A stretch of 64,000 nucleotides of DNA. Origin: Sipunculus nudus (lineage: Eukaryota > Annelida > Sipuncula > Golfingiida > Sipunculidae). The position numbers were made by a program, and so were the translations under genes. Positions 23,001 through 46,991 of the stretch are shown here, one piece after another; positions within the stretch are counted from its first letter, which is position 1, and the number at the start of each line of letters is the position of its first letter. The DNA is taken from NCBI GenBank assembly GCA_026874595.1, contig CM049310.1, positions 44,111,058 through 44,175,057 of the forward strand, written 5' to 3'. The notes below the pieces were generated by a model. It was not told the origin of the DNA, ran no database searches, and worked only from the letters and a program-made list of their open reading frames with translations.

Positions 23001-23529
23001 TGCAATATTTTTATTACAAACAGGCACACAGTGGCTGTGTCCACTCACACAGAACCATAACAACGCATATAAAACAGATGAACTGGAGAGTTAGTGCCGG
23101 GATGGTTCAACATGGAAACTTTGATATTCAGCAAGTATGAACTGATAAAGCGTGAGATGATACACATACTATCGCAAGTGTTCATGTATCTTTAAGAGGA
23201 GCAATTTTTACGTGACAATATTTTGTCATCTTATAATGTATTTTGCATTAATAACAAAATGTAATTGATACATTAGTGGTATAGCTTGTATATATGTAAT
23301 AAACACATATTTCTTAGTAATACTATATATAGATAGACACACACAATGATAAGAACACATTTAGTGGTAAAACGTTGCGCCATCGATAACTTCCTTGGCA
23401 GGAGTGGAAGAATGCGTGGCTAGGATAAAAAGTGACCAATGTGGCATGATATTTATGTGCAAATTAGACCTCATTCAGTCTTTTTGGAGCAAACGAACAC
23501 CCGAATTAGATTTCATACATGCAGGCAAT
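23001..23529. other. Intergenic, nothing recognised
   Basis: No gene seen. A frame of 69 codons at 23395-23604 runs into the TIR element at 23532 and is not supported. Confidence 0.4.
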
Positions 23530-23531
23530 TA

Positions 23532-23960
23532 CTGGGGATTCAGAATTGTTGGATGGGGTTTTATTTTCGTGGAATTCATGGGTAGTTTTTATCTACGAAA
23601 TTAAAACTCCGCGATTATTAAGAAAAATCTATCAAGATATATCCACAAATTTTCACCCACGAAACGTTTCAGATAAGTAAGCCTATACTTAAGTCGTTGT
23701 ACCGTTTTGCCTTCCGTTTGCACCGGGTTTGTGTGAAACTGACATTAAATTTAATATGGGTCAAGTAATAGTGAAAGTTTCAAAGCATTTCCTATGTTAA
23801 AAAAATAATGATCTTTGGGTTATTTCTATTTCTATTCTGTCAATTTCGATACAAGGCATAATTAAAACCATTAACCCACGAAAGTTTTCACCCCATGCAC
23901 GAATAGCGTTTCATATCAAAACCACGAAATTTCAAACCACGATATTTTCTGAATCCACAG
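23532..23960. mobile_element. 429-bp TIR element flanked by TA
   Basis: The left end after TA reads CTGGGGATTCAGAA. The reverse complement of the right end reads CTGTGGATTCAGAA, followed on both sides by TTTCGTGG-type motifs repeated through the element (CGTGGAATT, CCACGAAA). TA at 23530-23531 and 23961-23962 fits a TA target duplication as made by Tc1/mariner-type transposases. It is non-coding. Confidence 0.65.
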
Positions 23961-23962
23961 TA

Positions 23963-24690
23963 TGTTAAGATATGCGTAGAAGTGCATTCAGCTATTGTGG
24001 TGTTACAGGAAATATTACGCTATTTTGGAATGATACGATGAGGACGCAATTAAGGTGTATTACAAGTTAAGGTGTATTAGACAGGCACAGGGAACATTGT
24101 GTCTGCAATATGATTGTAGAAATTTTGTTGTTAATTAATGCGAAATTGTCGTTCTCCTCTCCATTTTAAGTTTACTATGCACTCTCACCGAAATAAGAAT
24201 GGTTTGGTCGTAAAGGCAGCAGATTTATTTTTCACACGGCGACATAACATATATGATCTGTATATGCACCATTTGTTGTCCAATGTAAAGGTTAATTAGT
24301 AAAAGCAAGTATAAAACCAACTACAGATCATGATTCTATCCCTTAAACAAGAACACTTAAACTGTGACAAGTCTGATAATATGCAAAACCTTTAAACTGT
24401 TTTCTCCATGCGTAATATATCCAGACTTGGTTGTCAGTATTTTAGGTCACCAAAAATGAATGGCATTACTAACATGAGAACCGTTTGAAAGGGGCTTTGG
24501 CCTATGGCCGTAAAAATATTATTGATTTATATACATCGCCCTCAGTTTAGAATATCTCGCTCTCTTGTTCAAGTTTGGGATTCACAATTTGATATTAAAG
24601 CAAGTATTTTAAACATAGAAGGAAATATTTTACTCCTGGAGTATGATAACACCTGAGGAGTTCTTTGCCCCCTATCCCTGTAAATGAAAA
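23963..24690. other. Intergenic, nothing recognised
   Basis: AT-rich sequence without gene signals or readable repeat ends. Confidence 0.4.
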
Positions 24691-24691
24691 G

Positions 24692-24692
<1 letters not shown>

Positions 24693-24776
<84 letters not shown>
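24693..24776. repeat. (TA)n-(TG)n compound microsatellite
   Basis: TA repeats of about 46 bp run into TG repeats of about 37 bp. The TG tract is cut by a GGATCC-type MITE and resumes on its other side (ATGTGTGTG at 24901). Confidence 0.95.
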
Positions 24777-24777
<1 letters not shown>

Positions 24778-24900
24778 AGAAGCGGACTCGGGGGAGGGGG
24801 GTGCCCCCTTTCCATCCGAAGCAAACTTTTTTAATGTTTTTTTAGTTTTTAGTCCTCCTGGGTTGGACCCCCCTTTTTCTATATCCTGGATCCGCCCCTG
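24777..24900. mobile_element. GGATCC-type MITE, copy 1 (124 bp)
   Basis: It starts CAGAAGCGGACTCGGGGGAG and ends GGATCCGCCCCTG, matching the ends of the copies at 33522 and 61067. The interior carries the same CCCCCTTT and TTGGACCCCCCTTTT blocks as copy 2. It lies inside a TG microsatellite, so a target duplication cannot be separated from the flank. Confidence 0.75.
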
Positions 24901-25005
24901 ATGTGTGTGCGTGTTCATGAAATACATTAATGCATAATTTTCACTATCCGCAGGTTTTGTTGGACTATACACTTAAGGTGACTTAATACAAAGGCACGCA
25001 CACCA

Positions 25006-25007
<2 letters not shown>

Positions 25008-25064
<57 letters not shown>
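25008..25064. repeat. (TA)n microsatellite
   Basis: A pure TA run of about 56 bp. Confidence 0.95.
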
Positions 25065-25067
<3 letters not shown>

Positions 25068-25522
25068 AATGTGCATTCCATTTTCGGTGTTATTATATCA
25101 TATAATCACTAGGAAACCAGGCCCGGTAATTACTAAGTATACAGTCCGGAAAGGAACTATTGAATTAATAGCTGTGCTTTTTTCAAATGCAAGGTATATT
25201 TATAATTGGACGTTAGGATAACGCTACCTCTCTTTAATTATCTTCTGTTCTTATTGTCACGGAAGGTGCACGGGGTTTTATTATTTTAAACTGTAACTGC
25301 ACAGTAGTAAAACTAAGTATAAGATATTATAGGTAATGTGACGGACAATAGATTCCTGCATAAACTGTTGATAATAGGGCGCTTTGGTTGTAATACATAT
25401 ATTATAAAATAAAATCATTCTCGCACACATGCACACACATAAAAACACACGCACACACACAGAAATAGCAGGAGAAACAATGCAGTATACTGCTTTATCG
25501 ACCAGCCCTTCACTTTTTTCAC

Positions 25523-25991
25523 TTCAAGGGGCCCACTCCATATCTGACCTTAATAAACTAAAGTTAATCCCTCGGAGCTTTTACAAAAATAGTCCAGAAA
25601 ACGTGGATATCACAGCACACAGGCTGATTGTTTGTTTTTATCAGCGTGTTTATAATATGTTGGGGCCCGCCAAAATAATCAAATCAAATTCAACAAGGGC
25701 ATCTGGCAGCAAGTCAGATAAGCCAGAGCTATGCAAATTGCGTTTTGCAACTAGTGACCTTTCCACCTCCGCCTATATGTAACCTACCACCTTAGGTTAC
25801 ATGTTTTTCCCTTTGTCAACGTTGCTTTGTTTACAAACATGTTGTTGATAAACCAGTCCATACATCCTTCACGAAGGCCTTATAAGAACTTTCCAAAACC
25901 AAAAATATCCATACATCATTAATATATACACAGAGGAAGCCAGAAATCACATCAATTCTTTTTCAAAAGGTAGGTGAATGGGCACCTTTAT
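25523..25991 (-). mobile_element. TTAA-ended family, copy C (most complete)
   Basis: In minus orientation it runs from an AAAGGTGCCCATTC-type head to a GGGCCCCTTGAAG tail, about 470 bp. It shares the full order of internal blocks with copies A, B and D, and shows the segment replaced by the SINE in copy A. The terminal TTAA is mutated on both sides. An apparent frame of 117 codons at 25429-25782 overlaps it and is not a gene. Confidence 0.65.
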
Positions 25992-28572
25992 AGGGTTTTT
26001 TTGCAAGAATATATACAGTAAGCACATCTCTCTCTCATGATTCAGAATAAAGGTGGTTATATAAGATGGATTTTACGTTATTACAGGGCTTTCTTTTCTT
26101 TGATAAATTCTGACAATAGAATAAATTTCTGTTCGCTGATAAAAAATCGCCATTCTTTCCAGACGCTAATTAGATCTTGAACTTAGCACCTTGTCTGCAT
26201 TATTCAATGCAAATTTGCAGTGTGCACAAATAAAGGTATGCACAATAATTATGAAAAGAAAGAAACAGCGTGACAGGTATACATGGTAATAACACTTTCG
26301 TCAAAGATGGCTGCAGTCACTAATTACCTCCGCCGACGCAGGTGGCTGGGGTTCACGAGTTCAGCGTATTTTGTGTGTGACTGCATTTACGTTTTTTCTT
26401 TCCTTTTACACGCATTATCTACGAAACTTTTCAATGAATTTCAATAAAAAAAAAATGGAAGATTGAGCCATAGGTATTAAAACATTGATCGCAGTTTTGG
26501 ACAGGGCTGGATGCAGATACAGGCTATATATATGGGGAAGGTTTACCTCCCTGCGAGTGCTTGTAATCTAATTCACATATAATAAGATGCTATCAAAATA
26601 ATTTCTGAAATAACAACACGTGATAACATTAATGTTCTTACAGTCTTTTAATGAAAAAGTCTAGACTGTGATAACGATGACAAGACGATCCCGTTCATAT
26701 AATTCCTAGAGTGCCCTAATAAACACGATATTATATATTCACAGAATCGACTCTGTCGTTAAAGTCAGTCAGGCCTGACGTTCTGTGACAAAACGCACCA
26801 TTACGGAAGTTGGAATAAGGTGTTTATATGTGCTGTCACCTGAATACAGGAAACTATATGTTCTGCTCAGTGCGGTTTTAATGGACTATCAACGGATTTA
26901 TCTATCTTATGGTATATTATAATTATTATACGCGATGTTAACCAGGAGTTATACACAAAATACGGAGGACTTTAATATATATTGTGATTCATCGCACTTA
27001 AAACGCCTAATCCTTTATAATTCTTACTAATAAGAGTGCAATAATTATACATACATGTATGTCTAAAACGATTACAGGAAACATTAATATATGTCATAAA
27101 ATGACTTGATGTTGCCAAGACCACTCTCATTGAGTAAATTTAGGTAATGTTTATAGATATAAATGCTCACCTACAAAGAAATTCGTCTTCTATAAATCGG
27201 ACAGCGTTTTTTAATTATACTTAATTTGATGCGTATGCAGTAAAATCATTTTATACATGCAGTGTCCTAGGTACCGTGTTTGCATGTCCTGTTTCATCGA
27301 TCATTGTTTAAGAATATTTTTAACAAATTTTAAATATCCGACCTAAATATTAAGTAGATATGCAAATGTTCTCCGGATGCTGTGTAAAGTAATATGATGT
27401 GAAGCAAAACATTTATATTCTGTCGATGGACCGTGTATGCTATCTTTCCGGTACAGGTGGACAGTATACATTCATCCACAGATGACAATATTTACGTCAA
27501 TTTGTATACAAAGGTTTGTTGCGTATGATCAGTTTGCATTGTCTGAGTTCATCTGCGGATGACTTTTGCTCATTTGCTTGGGAGCATATAAATGATGGAA
27601 ATGTACACACGATCTAGCGTCAGCTCAAAGCAAAATGCTTGTGATGGTTTATTCTTTAATGTAATGAGGTGACGGGGCCGTGTGAAGGTTATCCGCCAGA
27701 GAGAGAAAGACAGAGAAATGGAGGTACACAGAGAGACACCTGGTGGAGAACACTTGAACTATTTTGTCATGTACAATGGAACACATTAAGATCGTATTTT
27801 ATTGTACTTTTTCTCATGGGTTTTAAAATAAAAAAAAATAATGACCCTTTTCGTTAGAATGCAGTCAAACATCAATTACATCAAATAATAAAATGGTATT
27901 AATTAAATTATAATAGTCTTTTAATTTTAAAGCTGCCCTTGAAATGATTGAATGATTGTTATTATATTTATTTGAACATGCAGTCTTCAAGCTATACTAC
28001 CTTACATTTTAATGATATCTTTGCTCAAAGCGAAAGTCCAGTGCTCTCGTATATTCAACCTATTTTGAGTAAACATACTCTGTTGATTTTGTCCTTTGTT
28101 TCCCTCAAATTAGTTTAACTTAAATGGAGACATTAACATAGTTTTGAGGCAAGTTTTTGCCCTTTAATGGAATTCCAGTATATGGAAATATTGAAAAATA
28201 AATATATTTCTAATAAACCTTGATAAAATTCGCACTTGCTATCATAAACATTATATGCTAAAGCTGACAAGTAAGTTATATTATGTAGAACTATTCAAAA
28301 GGTTTCGTTTTAATTTTTATCTTAGCTGACTGAAGGCCATCTGAGCTATAGCTATAGCTGTCTTTTAACGAGGCACAAAGTGATGGAGGACTCGAGTCCG
28401 AAATAAAGTGAACTTTTTTAGGGATTCGGACATGGAGATAATGACTTAAAAATCAGACCGAATCCATTTGGAGTCCAGTAGAATGAAAGCCCTGTCATAT
28501 ATTATAATTACATTTATATGCATGTGCGAACTACAAACAGATATAACAAAACGACTGTATATATATCATTGA
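25992..28572. other. Intergenic, no gene supported
   Basis: AT-rich, only short open frames. A TTTTAAAGCTGCCCTT sequence near 27925 resembles the TTAA-family head but has no body beside it. Confidence 0.4.
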
Positions 28573-28811
28573 AAGGTAACTAATTGCAAAATGCCCTTTG
28601 CAAAGCTCTGGATCGTCTTGCTTGCCGCCAGATGTTCTTGCTTTATACGTTTGAATTATTTTGACGGATACCCCAATGTTATAAGCGAGTGGATATGAAC
28701 AAAAAGGGCAGACTGTATGCGGTAGCAGTTGGGTTCCTGATCTATTTTTTCAAAGGTTTAATGGATAATCTTCAATTAATAGATGTCAAATATTAGAATA
28801 GGTCCCTTTAA
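28573..28811 (+). mobile_element. TTAA-ended family, copy D (5' truncated)
   Basis: It begins in the middle of the family at TTGCAAAATGCCCTTTGCAA, continues through CGCCAGATG, TTATAAGCGAGTGGATATGA and GTCAAATATTAGAATAGG, and ends CCCTTTAA. Confidence 0.6.
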
Positions 28812-29360
28812 GACTATAAAAATGTAATGTTTGAACAAAATCGGATTCTCTTCGGGAATGTCATTTAAGAATTGTTAATTACTCTACACCGGGATGCGAG
28901 TAAAATTTCAAAAAGAAGTTCAACTACATCTTAAGTGGTGCACAATTAATTGCCATGAAATTTACTACGCATATATTGACCTTGACAATATGTGTCAGTT
29001 TCTTAGCACTGGATCCATGGATTGCTCTTAAACTTGATATGCCTATTGGTCGAGGGTAGTAATTGCAGATGGAATTAAAAAGGACAGGTCGTGCGGCGAT
29101 TTTTCAGTTGTCACCCGATCACTTTACTTGTATTACGAGGGTTAGATACAAGAACATGGCTACATTTTCTACAATCAGACCATTTTGAGTACCAAGTCAT
29201 GACACGGCACTTGTTTTCAAACAAATGAGCCTTAAACTGAAATCAGCTACACTCTAAGAAAAAAGGGTTACATGTAGAACCCTAAGGGTTCTTTAGAGTG
29301 GATTCAGTGGGGAACCCTTAAAGGTTCCTGGTGGAACCCTTTGGTCAGGGTTCTTCATAG

Positions 29361-29560
29361 AACCCTCTCTTAGGGTTCTTCATGGAACCCCCAAGGGTTC
29401 CATATATAACCCTAACAATGGGTGCTTCTTAGAACCCAACTGAAAGGTTCGTCATGGTTCTTCTTAGAACCCTCTCTTATGGTCCATCATTGAACCCCCA
29501 AGGGTTCTATGTATAACCCTAACAATGGATGTTTCTTGTAACCCTACTGACAGGATCTTT
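29361..29560. repeat. Two-copy tandem repeat, period 107 bp, in the left subterminal region
   Basis: AACCCTCTCTTA occurs at 29361 and 29468, followed each time by GAACCCCCAAGGGTTC, ATATATAACCC or its variant ATGTATAACCC, and AACAATGG. The units are themselves palindromic (GGGTTC...GAACCC). Confidence 0.75.
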
Positions 29561-30671
29561 CTGGAATTACGAAATATTCTTTAGGATATGGGTTCTCTTT
29601 ACCTAAACCAATCGGATCTTATGCATTTGGGGTATTACTTTAAGTTGTGATGTGATGATGATATTGAGATAAAGCAGCTGTATGGTGGAGAAGCACAGTT
29701 GGGCAGTTCATGCAAAATACTTGGAGAAATATTTCTTAGGATCAACTTCATTTCATTGCTTAAATGTAAAAGGCTGTTCTTGTGCTGTGTTTGTTGCGGT
29801 TAAAATATGCTTTGATTGTTAATTGAAAAAAAACCAAACGTGCTCCATGTTAAAGCATTTTAATTTGCATATCATAAACAACTGTAAAAAATTATATAAA
29901 CATAACCATGCGGCATGGATTGATGATGTTGCATATCTTAAAATCGCAAAGGACTCTTTCAAACAGTACAGGATAATGTCCATTTTTCATATTCGGCCTC
30001 TCGGTCAGTCCTAAGGTAACATATATTGAAGCTGATGTCCATACAGTAAGAGTTGCAGTAATATAATCCACGACACATGCAACGGATCCATTGCATGTAA
30101 TTTACAAGACCGGATTACATCATTTAGACACCTATAAATATGCTCATCACTTTCATGGCCTGGGTAACGACAATAATTAAACTTGTATCTTCATTACCAT
30201 TTACTGATCTTTCTAACAGTATTGATTTTATGGTAATATTCAAGAGGTGTGATGAGCAATATTTCAATAAAATGATCCCTAAAACGGTCGATTTGAGGGC
30301 TTGATTTCAACTACTCCACACCGAGCATATCACACAGCCCCACCAGTTTAATATTTTTCTTTTGTCGCCTTTGACCTTTATTTACAATCCTAGGGCCCCA
30401 CAGACCCTTACGACAGTTGGCCTTCGTGTTTTGGGTGGATCTGACAGGTTCAACACCTGCGCATGGAGAAATTCCTACGTGTTTGTCGGTCCCTTAAGAT
30501 AAACTGTACTAAACATAAAGTACAACCCTATGATACAACATAAGGTAGTTGTCGCGTCCATAGTTTGATCCTCGATCCACCATACAGCAACTTACCCGTA
30601 CCCTTAGAGTCTTCCTTTTTCAGCAAATTTTCACTTTTCAAGAGGGACTGGTAAAGCAAATTCAAAATGGC

Positions 30672-30768
30672 CGTTGTGGATGTCTCCGTAAAGTGGGGGG
30701 TCAGGGTCGCAAAATTTGGTTTGAACCCCTAAAAATGTTGTTTTGGCCAAAAATGGGATCCGTCACTG
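30672..30768. mobile_element. GGATCC-type MITE, degenerate copy
   Basis: It shows the family order in weak form: GTGGATG, GGGGGGTC, CGCAAAATTT, TTGAACCCCTAAAAATG and a GGATCCGTCACTG end. It is older or more mutated than the copies at 24777, 33522 and 61067. Confidence 0.45.
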
Positions 30769-30772
30769 AATA

Positions 30773-30775
<3 letters not shown>

Positions 30776-30840
<65 letters not shown>
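30776..30840. repeat. (TA)n microsatellite
   Basis: A pure TA run of about 64 bp, within the 29250-31273 element and just right of the degenerate MITE. Confidence 0.95.
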
Positions 30841-30843
<3 letters not shown>

Positions 30844-31275
30844 ATACAAATATGTATATATGCTATTATAATTTAATATTATATCATATTATATGTTTCT
30901 ATATATTTCTATTAGTTTTATTATTTATAAATATAATATAACATAAGGTAAGATAAAACAAAATGAAACTATAATACCAATTTATAAAAGATAATATGAG
31001 ATAAGATGAGATAAGATAAGATAATGACATTATTTATTACACAAAGTCAGTGAATACAGATTCTAAGTGCAACTGGGGACAGTGACTCACACACGTTATG
31101 GTACTGTAGGGTTCTATCAGGCACTCCTCTCTTTTGGCAAAACACACGAAGAACCTCAAGTGGGCTATCTGGAACCCATGGATATAAAAAACGGTTCTAA
31201 GTTGAACCATGGTTCCAGCTGGAACCATACAGGTTCTGCATGGAACCCCCAAGAACCTTTTTTTCTAAGAGTGTA

Positions 31276-32086
31276 TGTACGTTTACCCTAGCTATAGTTT
31301 CGTCCAATGTTTGCAGTGGATGCATCCGAAACAAGTGTCAGTCATTTATTACAGTGACACGATTTACCAACCCGATTTTCCAGTTAGACCCAGAACAAAG
31401 CCAACCCCTAACTAATACCTATAAATGTCCGTTTCTCTAGATCCAGGCAGTGACCAACCAATAGCATGCAATGTATGCCACAATTAATATATGGTGTAGA
31501 ATCATTTTAATTGAAAACAAATAATACATTTGTGACCAAGATTACCTTCAAACTTTAGTGGATTATTTATCCCTCGACTGTCCAGTTACCTAATAATACC
31601 TATCCTTTGGGCCTGGAAAATTGAGGGGTAAAGCGCTAGGCGACCGGTCGACCCTGGTTCTGTGAGGCTGGATTGTAGTGGCCCTTCCAAGATCGGTCGT
31701 TTTCTGGGTCCTCCGGTTTCTTCCACCCATACAGACCACCAAATGGCATGATCCGATCCATGAAGAATGCCTTATATTAGTTACTTTAACCATAGTTGTA
31801 CATTCCATGTTAAATAAATAAAAACATTGTATAATTAATATAATTTGTGTCTACATAAGTCCAATTCCCACTCTGCGCATATATGAAAATTTATAAAAAA
31901 ATATTGCGAAAATTATTAAAACAAGGTCCCACATAAGCCGCCTTCACAGACAGACGTCCTAATGAGCTTTTGTAAAATATGCATCAGCCGATCTGCACCT
32001 TAGATCCTTATTGCATGGTAGCTCTCCGATATCCGGCTTGCGACGTCCAGGGTTTACATAATCAACATATAATAAAATCTGCGGCG
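31276..32086. other. Upstream region of UCHL5
   Basis: Gene-free sequence between the 2-kb TIR element and UCHL5. No TATA box is placed suitably. A GC-richer block at 31600-31745 looks like part of a dispersed repeat but was not resolved. Confidence 0.4.
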
Positions 32087-32087
32087 G

Positions 32088-32102
32088 CCACTAGATGTCG
32101 CT
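32088..32102 (+). promoter_or_regulatory. CTCF-like motif next to the UCHL5 start
   Basis: CCACTAGATGTCGCT fits the published CTCF core CCASYAGRKGGCRSY at all but one position (T for the second G of GG). It ends 24 bases before the UCHL5 ATG, probably in the 5' UTR or core promoter. One motif match is weak evidence by itself. Confidence 0.35.
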
Positions 32103-32126
32103 CTAAACTGTCAATTCACTGCCAAG

Positions 32127-43944
<11,818 letters not shown>

Positions 43945-44454
43945 TCTGAAGGCTCTGTGTTCTCAAGATAATTAAGATTCTTAATCTTCCTAATTTATAA
44001 GCACTCCATGACTTCAGTTGTCAAGACCAAGAACATAAGGCAGGTGAAGTGGTGGAAAGATGATGGGGTTTTCAGAATGTTCTCGAAAATCCCATTGAGT
44101 CCTGTTCCTGTGCTTCAGTGACTGAGAAAAGAAAGAAGTGATGGAATGGAGTAAATGATTTTAAATTATCTTTCAGGGGATTCCAGTATGGAATTCAAAC
44201 TGGCATACCAGCATTTAAATAAAAAATTCAAACAGGAGGACATGTACACTAAAATATTAGGAATAATACATGTCATGAGAACAAGTTTTGCTTGTATTTA
44301 AAAATGACAGTTAACTGGAATGTGGAAATAATGTTAATGGTGCAAATGGTTAGACAAAATACTTACTTGATGTGCTGTGAATCATTGGTTCTCCCATATG
44401 ATTATTTAAACACACTCCTTTCATTATTATTGTTTTGTGTTAATCACTTTTAAG

Positions 44455-44460
44455 AATAAA
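44455..44460 (+). terminator. Likely UCHL5 poly(A) signal AATAAA
   Basis: The first well-placed AATAAA after the UCHL5 stop, giving a 3' UTR of about 520-540 bases. Another lies at 44703-44708. The choice between them cannot be made from sequence. Confidence 0.5.
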
Positions 44461-45076
44461 CTTTACTCCCTCTTCCCAACATCATTTTCATCCTGATGGG
44501 GTTTCATCTGAGGTTGCATTGTAACAAACTAATGAGATTGATAGACTCAACTTGATATTAAAACATTCTGATAAAGTCACTTATGGACTGCCATTTGATC
44601 TAACATTAAAGAATTGTCTTTCAGTGGCACCTTGTTATTTTGTTTTCTATATACACAGTTTCAGATGACTCCTATTTCCTAGTGTTTGCTAGCACAAAAT
44701 TTAATAAAATAATGGGTTCCCACTAATGAAGTGTTCAATTTTTTGTGAAACCCTCCATGACCCTCATTGACACGTTCAGATTTATAAATGGTCTCACTGT
44801 CAAAAAGTGCTCAGCAGTGAGCATAGCCCTTGAAGGTGAAAATAATTCAGTGTGTCACCAAAAATGTGGATGACCATAAACATGCTTAGAAGTTAGAATG
44901 ATGGGTGTGTTCACTGGATGGTAAAATTAATTTGCAATTGATTGATTTACCGATGAATATAAATGGCTGAATATTCCCAGTTGTTGATAGTACTATATCC
45001 TGCATGATATATATGATATAAAAATACATTACTTATATGTCTATATGATTTATCTCTTCGACTGTATAATGTTGAG

Positions 45077-45504
45077 GGAAAGGTCTAGTATATCCTAGAC
45101 CCAGCAGCAACTTTCAGACATTGAAAGGTTGTGCTCACGATATCCATAGCCCTTTGGACAAGTGGATAAGTGTAATTGTGCAGCCCTGGTTAATATACCC
45201 AAAAATCGTAATTATTGGTAAAGTTATATTTAGTTAGATTCAGTAGACCGGCAATAAAGAGAACTTTCAAATGAGTGGTCACTCACAGGGGTAAATATGG
45301 TAATGTGAGATATGTAAAGTAAATCTTAATAGTTAATTAGCAAATAAAAATCAAATTAAATTACTTTTCCCCATGGGATTTTGTAGGGCTTTGGATATCT
45401 TAGTCTCCATAACCTGAGTAAAAATAACAGTTGGTTTCTTCTCTGTTGCAATTTGTTCCGGGTTCATCCGCTTGTTGTTACGGGACCAAAGTTTAGTGTC
45501 GCGT
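45077..45504 (+). repeat. Block X, copy 1
   Basis: About 430 bp, from GGAAAGGTCTAGTATATCCT to TTTAGTGTCGCG, repeated at 46039-46468 with roughly 90% identity by eye. With block Y it forms a unit of about 960 bp. Confidence 0.85.
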
Positions 45505-45622
45505 AAAATGGCTTTTCCAGTAAACCTGATGTTGCACTCGCTTGTGTCCGCACCATATTTCAATGATTATTCAATAAAATGTTTCCTGAGTTAATCATAA
45601 TTATGTCTTAAATGGATTTTGC

Positions 45623-46033
45623 ATATAGCTCAAGGAACCTGGTATTAGTATCAGGTGAAGCGTATATACCTATAGAGAGTCTAAGTTTCGAAAAATATCC
45701 TGAGTGTAGCATTTGCTCGCGAGGGGACACCTGGATCATGTTTTGGACGTGTGGAAACATATGCTATTTAATAGACTGAACAGTACAAAGATCAGATAAA
45801 CCGTGTATCTAACTACATAAAGCCGGCACATAGCAAGCTTTGCTTTGCTGAGGCAACAATGAAAATCAATTTGTTTGTATACCCCCCATTTTGTAAAACT
45901 ACAACCAAACATGTAAGGGACCAGAAACCCAGGCGAAGCAAACTCTCCTTCGCTTTTTTATAGACTAGGGTGCTAAACGCTCTCTATTATACCTTTTTCT
46001 TAAATAGCCCCATTTACATTTCTGCCATGGCCT
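45623..46033 (+). repeat. Block Y, copy 1
   Basis: About 410 bp from TATAGCTCAAGGAACCTGG to CTGCCATGGCCT, repeated at 48607-49020. Shared blocks include TACAAAGATCAGATAAAC, TTTGCTGAGGCAACAATGAA and GGCGAAGCAAACTCTCCTTC. Confidence 0.85.
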
Positions 46034-46038
46034 AATTA

Positions 46039-46468
46039 GGAAAGGTCAAGTATATCCTAGACCCAACAGCAACTTTCAAACAACAAAAGGTTGTGCTCAC
46101 GATATCTATAACCCCTAGGACAAGTGGATAAGTGTAATTGTGCAGCCCTGGTTAATATACCCAAAAATCGTTATTATTGGTAAAATTATATTTAGTTAGA
46201 TTCAATAGACCGCCAATAAAGAGAACTTTCAAATGTGTGGTCACTCAAAGGGGTAAACATGGCAATGTGAGATTTGTAAAGTAAATCTTAATAGTTAATT
46301 AACCAATTAAAATCAAACTAAATTACTCACTCATGGGATTTTGTGGGGCTTTGGATATCTTTGTCTCCATAACCTCCTGAGTAAAAATTACAGTTGGTTT
46401 CTTCTCTGTTGCAATTTGTTCCAGGTTTAACCGCTTGTTGTTACTAGACCAAAGTTCAGTGTCGCGTT
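46039..46468 (+). repeat. Block X, copy 2
   Basis: It starts immediately after block Y copy 1, so X and Y were once tandemly duplicated. Sequence identity with copy 1 stops at GTGTCGCG, where a ~2.1-kb insertion begins. Confidence 0.85.
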
Positions 46469-46991
46469 GGCGGTGACAAAATGCAGGCGTAAAAAACTAT
46501 TATTTTAAATAAAATTTAAACACATAGATAATAGTTATACTGATAACTTAAGCTTTGCTCCTTGGTCGTCTCGGGTGCGACCTGGTTTTGGTTGTCGTAA
46601 AATCTCCTGGGATTCCTGGTGGTTAATCAGTATTGTTTCGCAGATGAAAAAGGTTGCAACTACTTAAATATTCTGAAACGCCAGCCTTTTCTTTGTAGGC
46701 ATGGCCAAATAACCTGATATTTTTAGCTTTACAGGTTTAATTAATTAATATATTTTTTTAATATACACCAGATGTGTTTATATTTGCAGTTATTCTAAAT
46801 CCAAGTTATCAAATGTCAGTTTTTATACTAGCCATGACAAAATGACACTCAGGCCTTCTAAAATAAACTGATATCCTCTTTAGTTAATCAAAAAACGACC
46901 TTTTGGGTGGCAGGCTGCTGCTAATTTTATACGGGCGTCTACACGGGTCGTCGGATGGTTGGGGCAGCGCCCGTATACGTCCGTTATCGTT

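Larger units (their letters stand above)
29250..31273. mobile_element. ~2-kb TIR element flanked by TA
   Basis: The left end CACTCTAAGAAAAAAGGGTT (29250-29269) matches the reverse complement of the right end, CACTCTTAGAAAAAAAGGTT (31254-31273), with two mismatches. TA dinucleotides at 29248-29249 and 31274-31275 fit a TA target duplication. Both subterminal regions are rich in GGGTTCT and AGAACCC palindromes. The interior holds a 63-codon frame without motifs, a degenerate GGATCC MITE (30672-30768) and a TA microsatellite. No transposase was seen. The two ends could also belong to two separate elements of one family. Confidence 0.55.

Noticed and set aside
31600-31745. Possible further SINE upstream of UCHL5
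   Set aside because: It is GC-richer with a vaguely box B-like GACCCTGGTTCT, but no box A or second copy could be found in the window.
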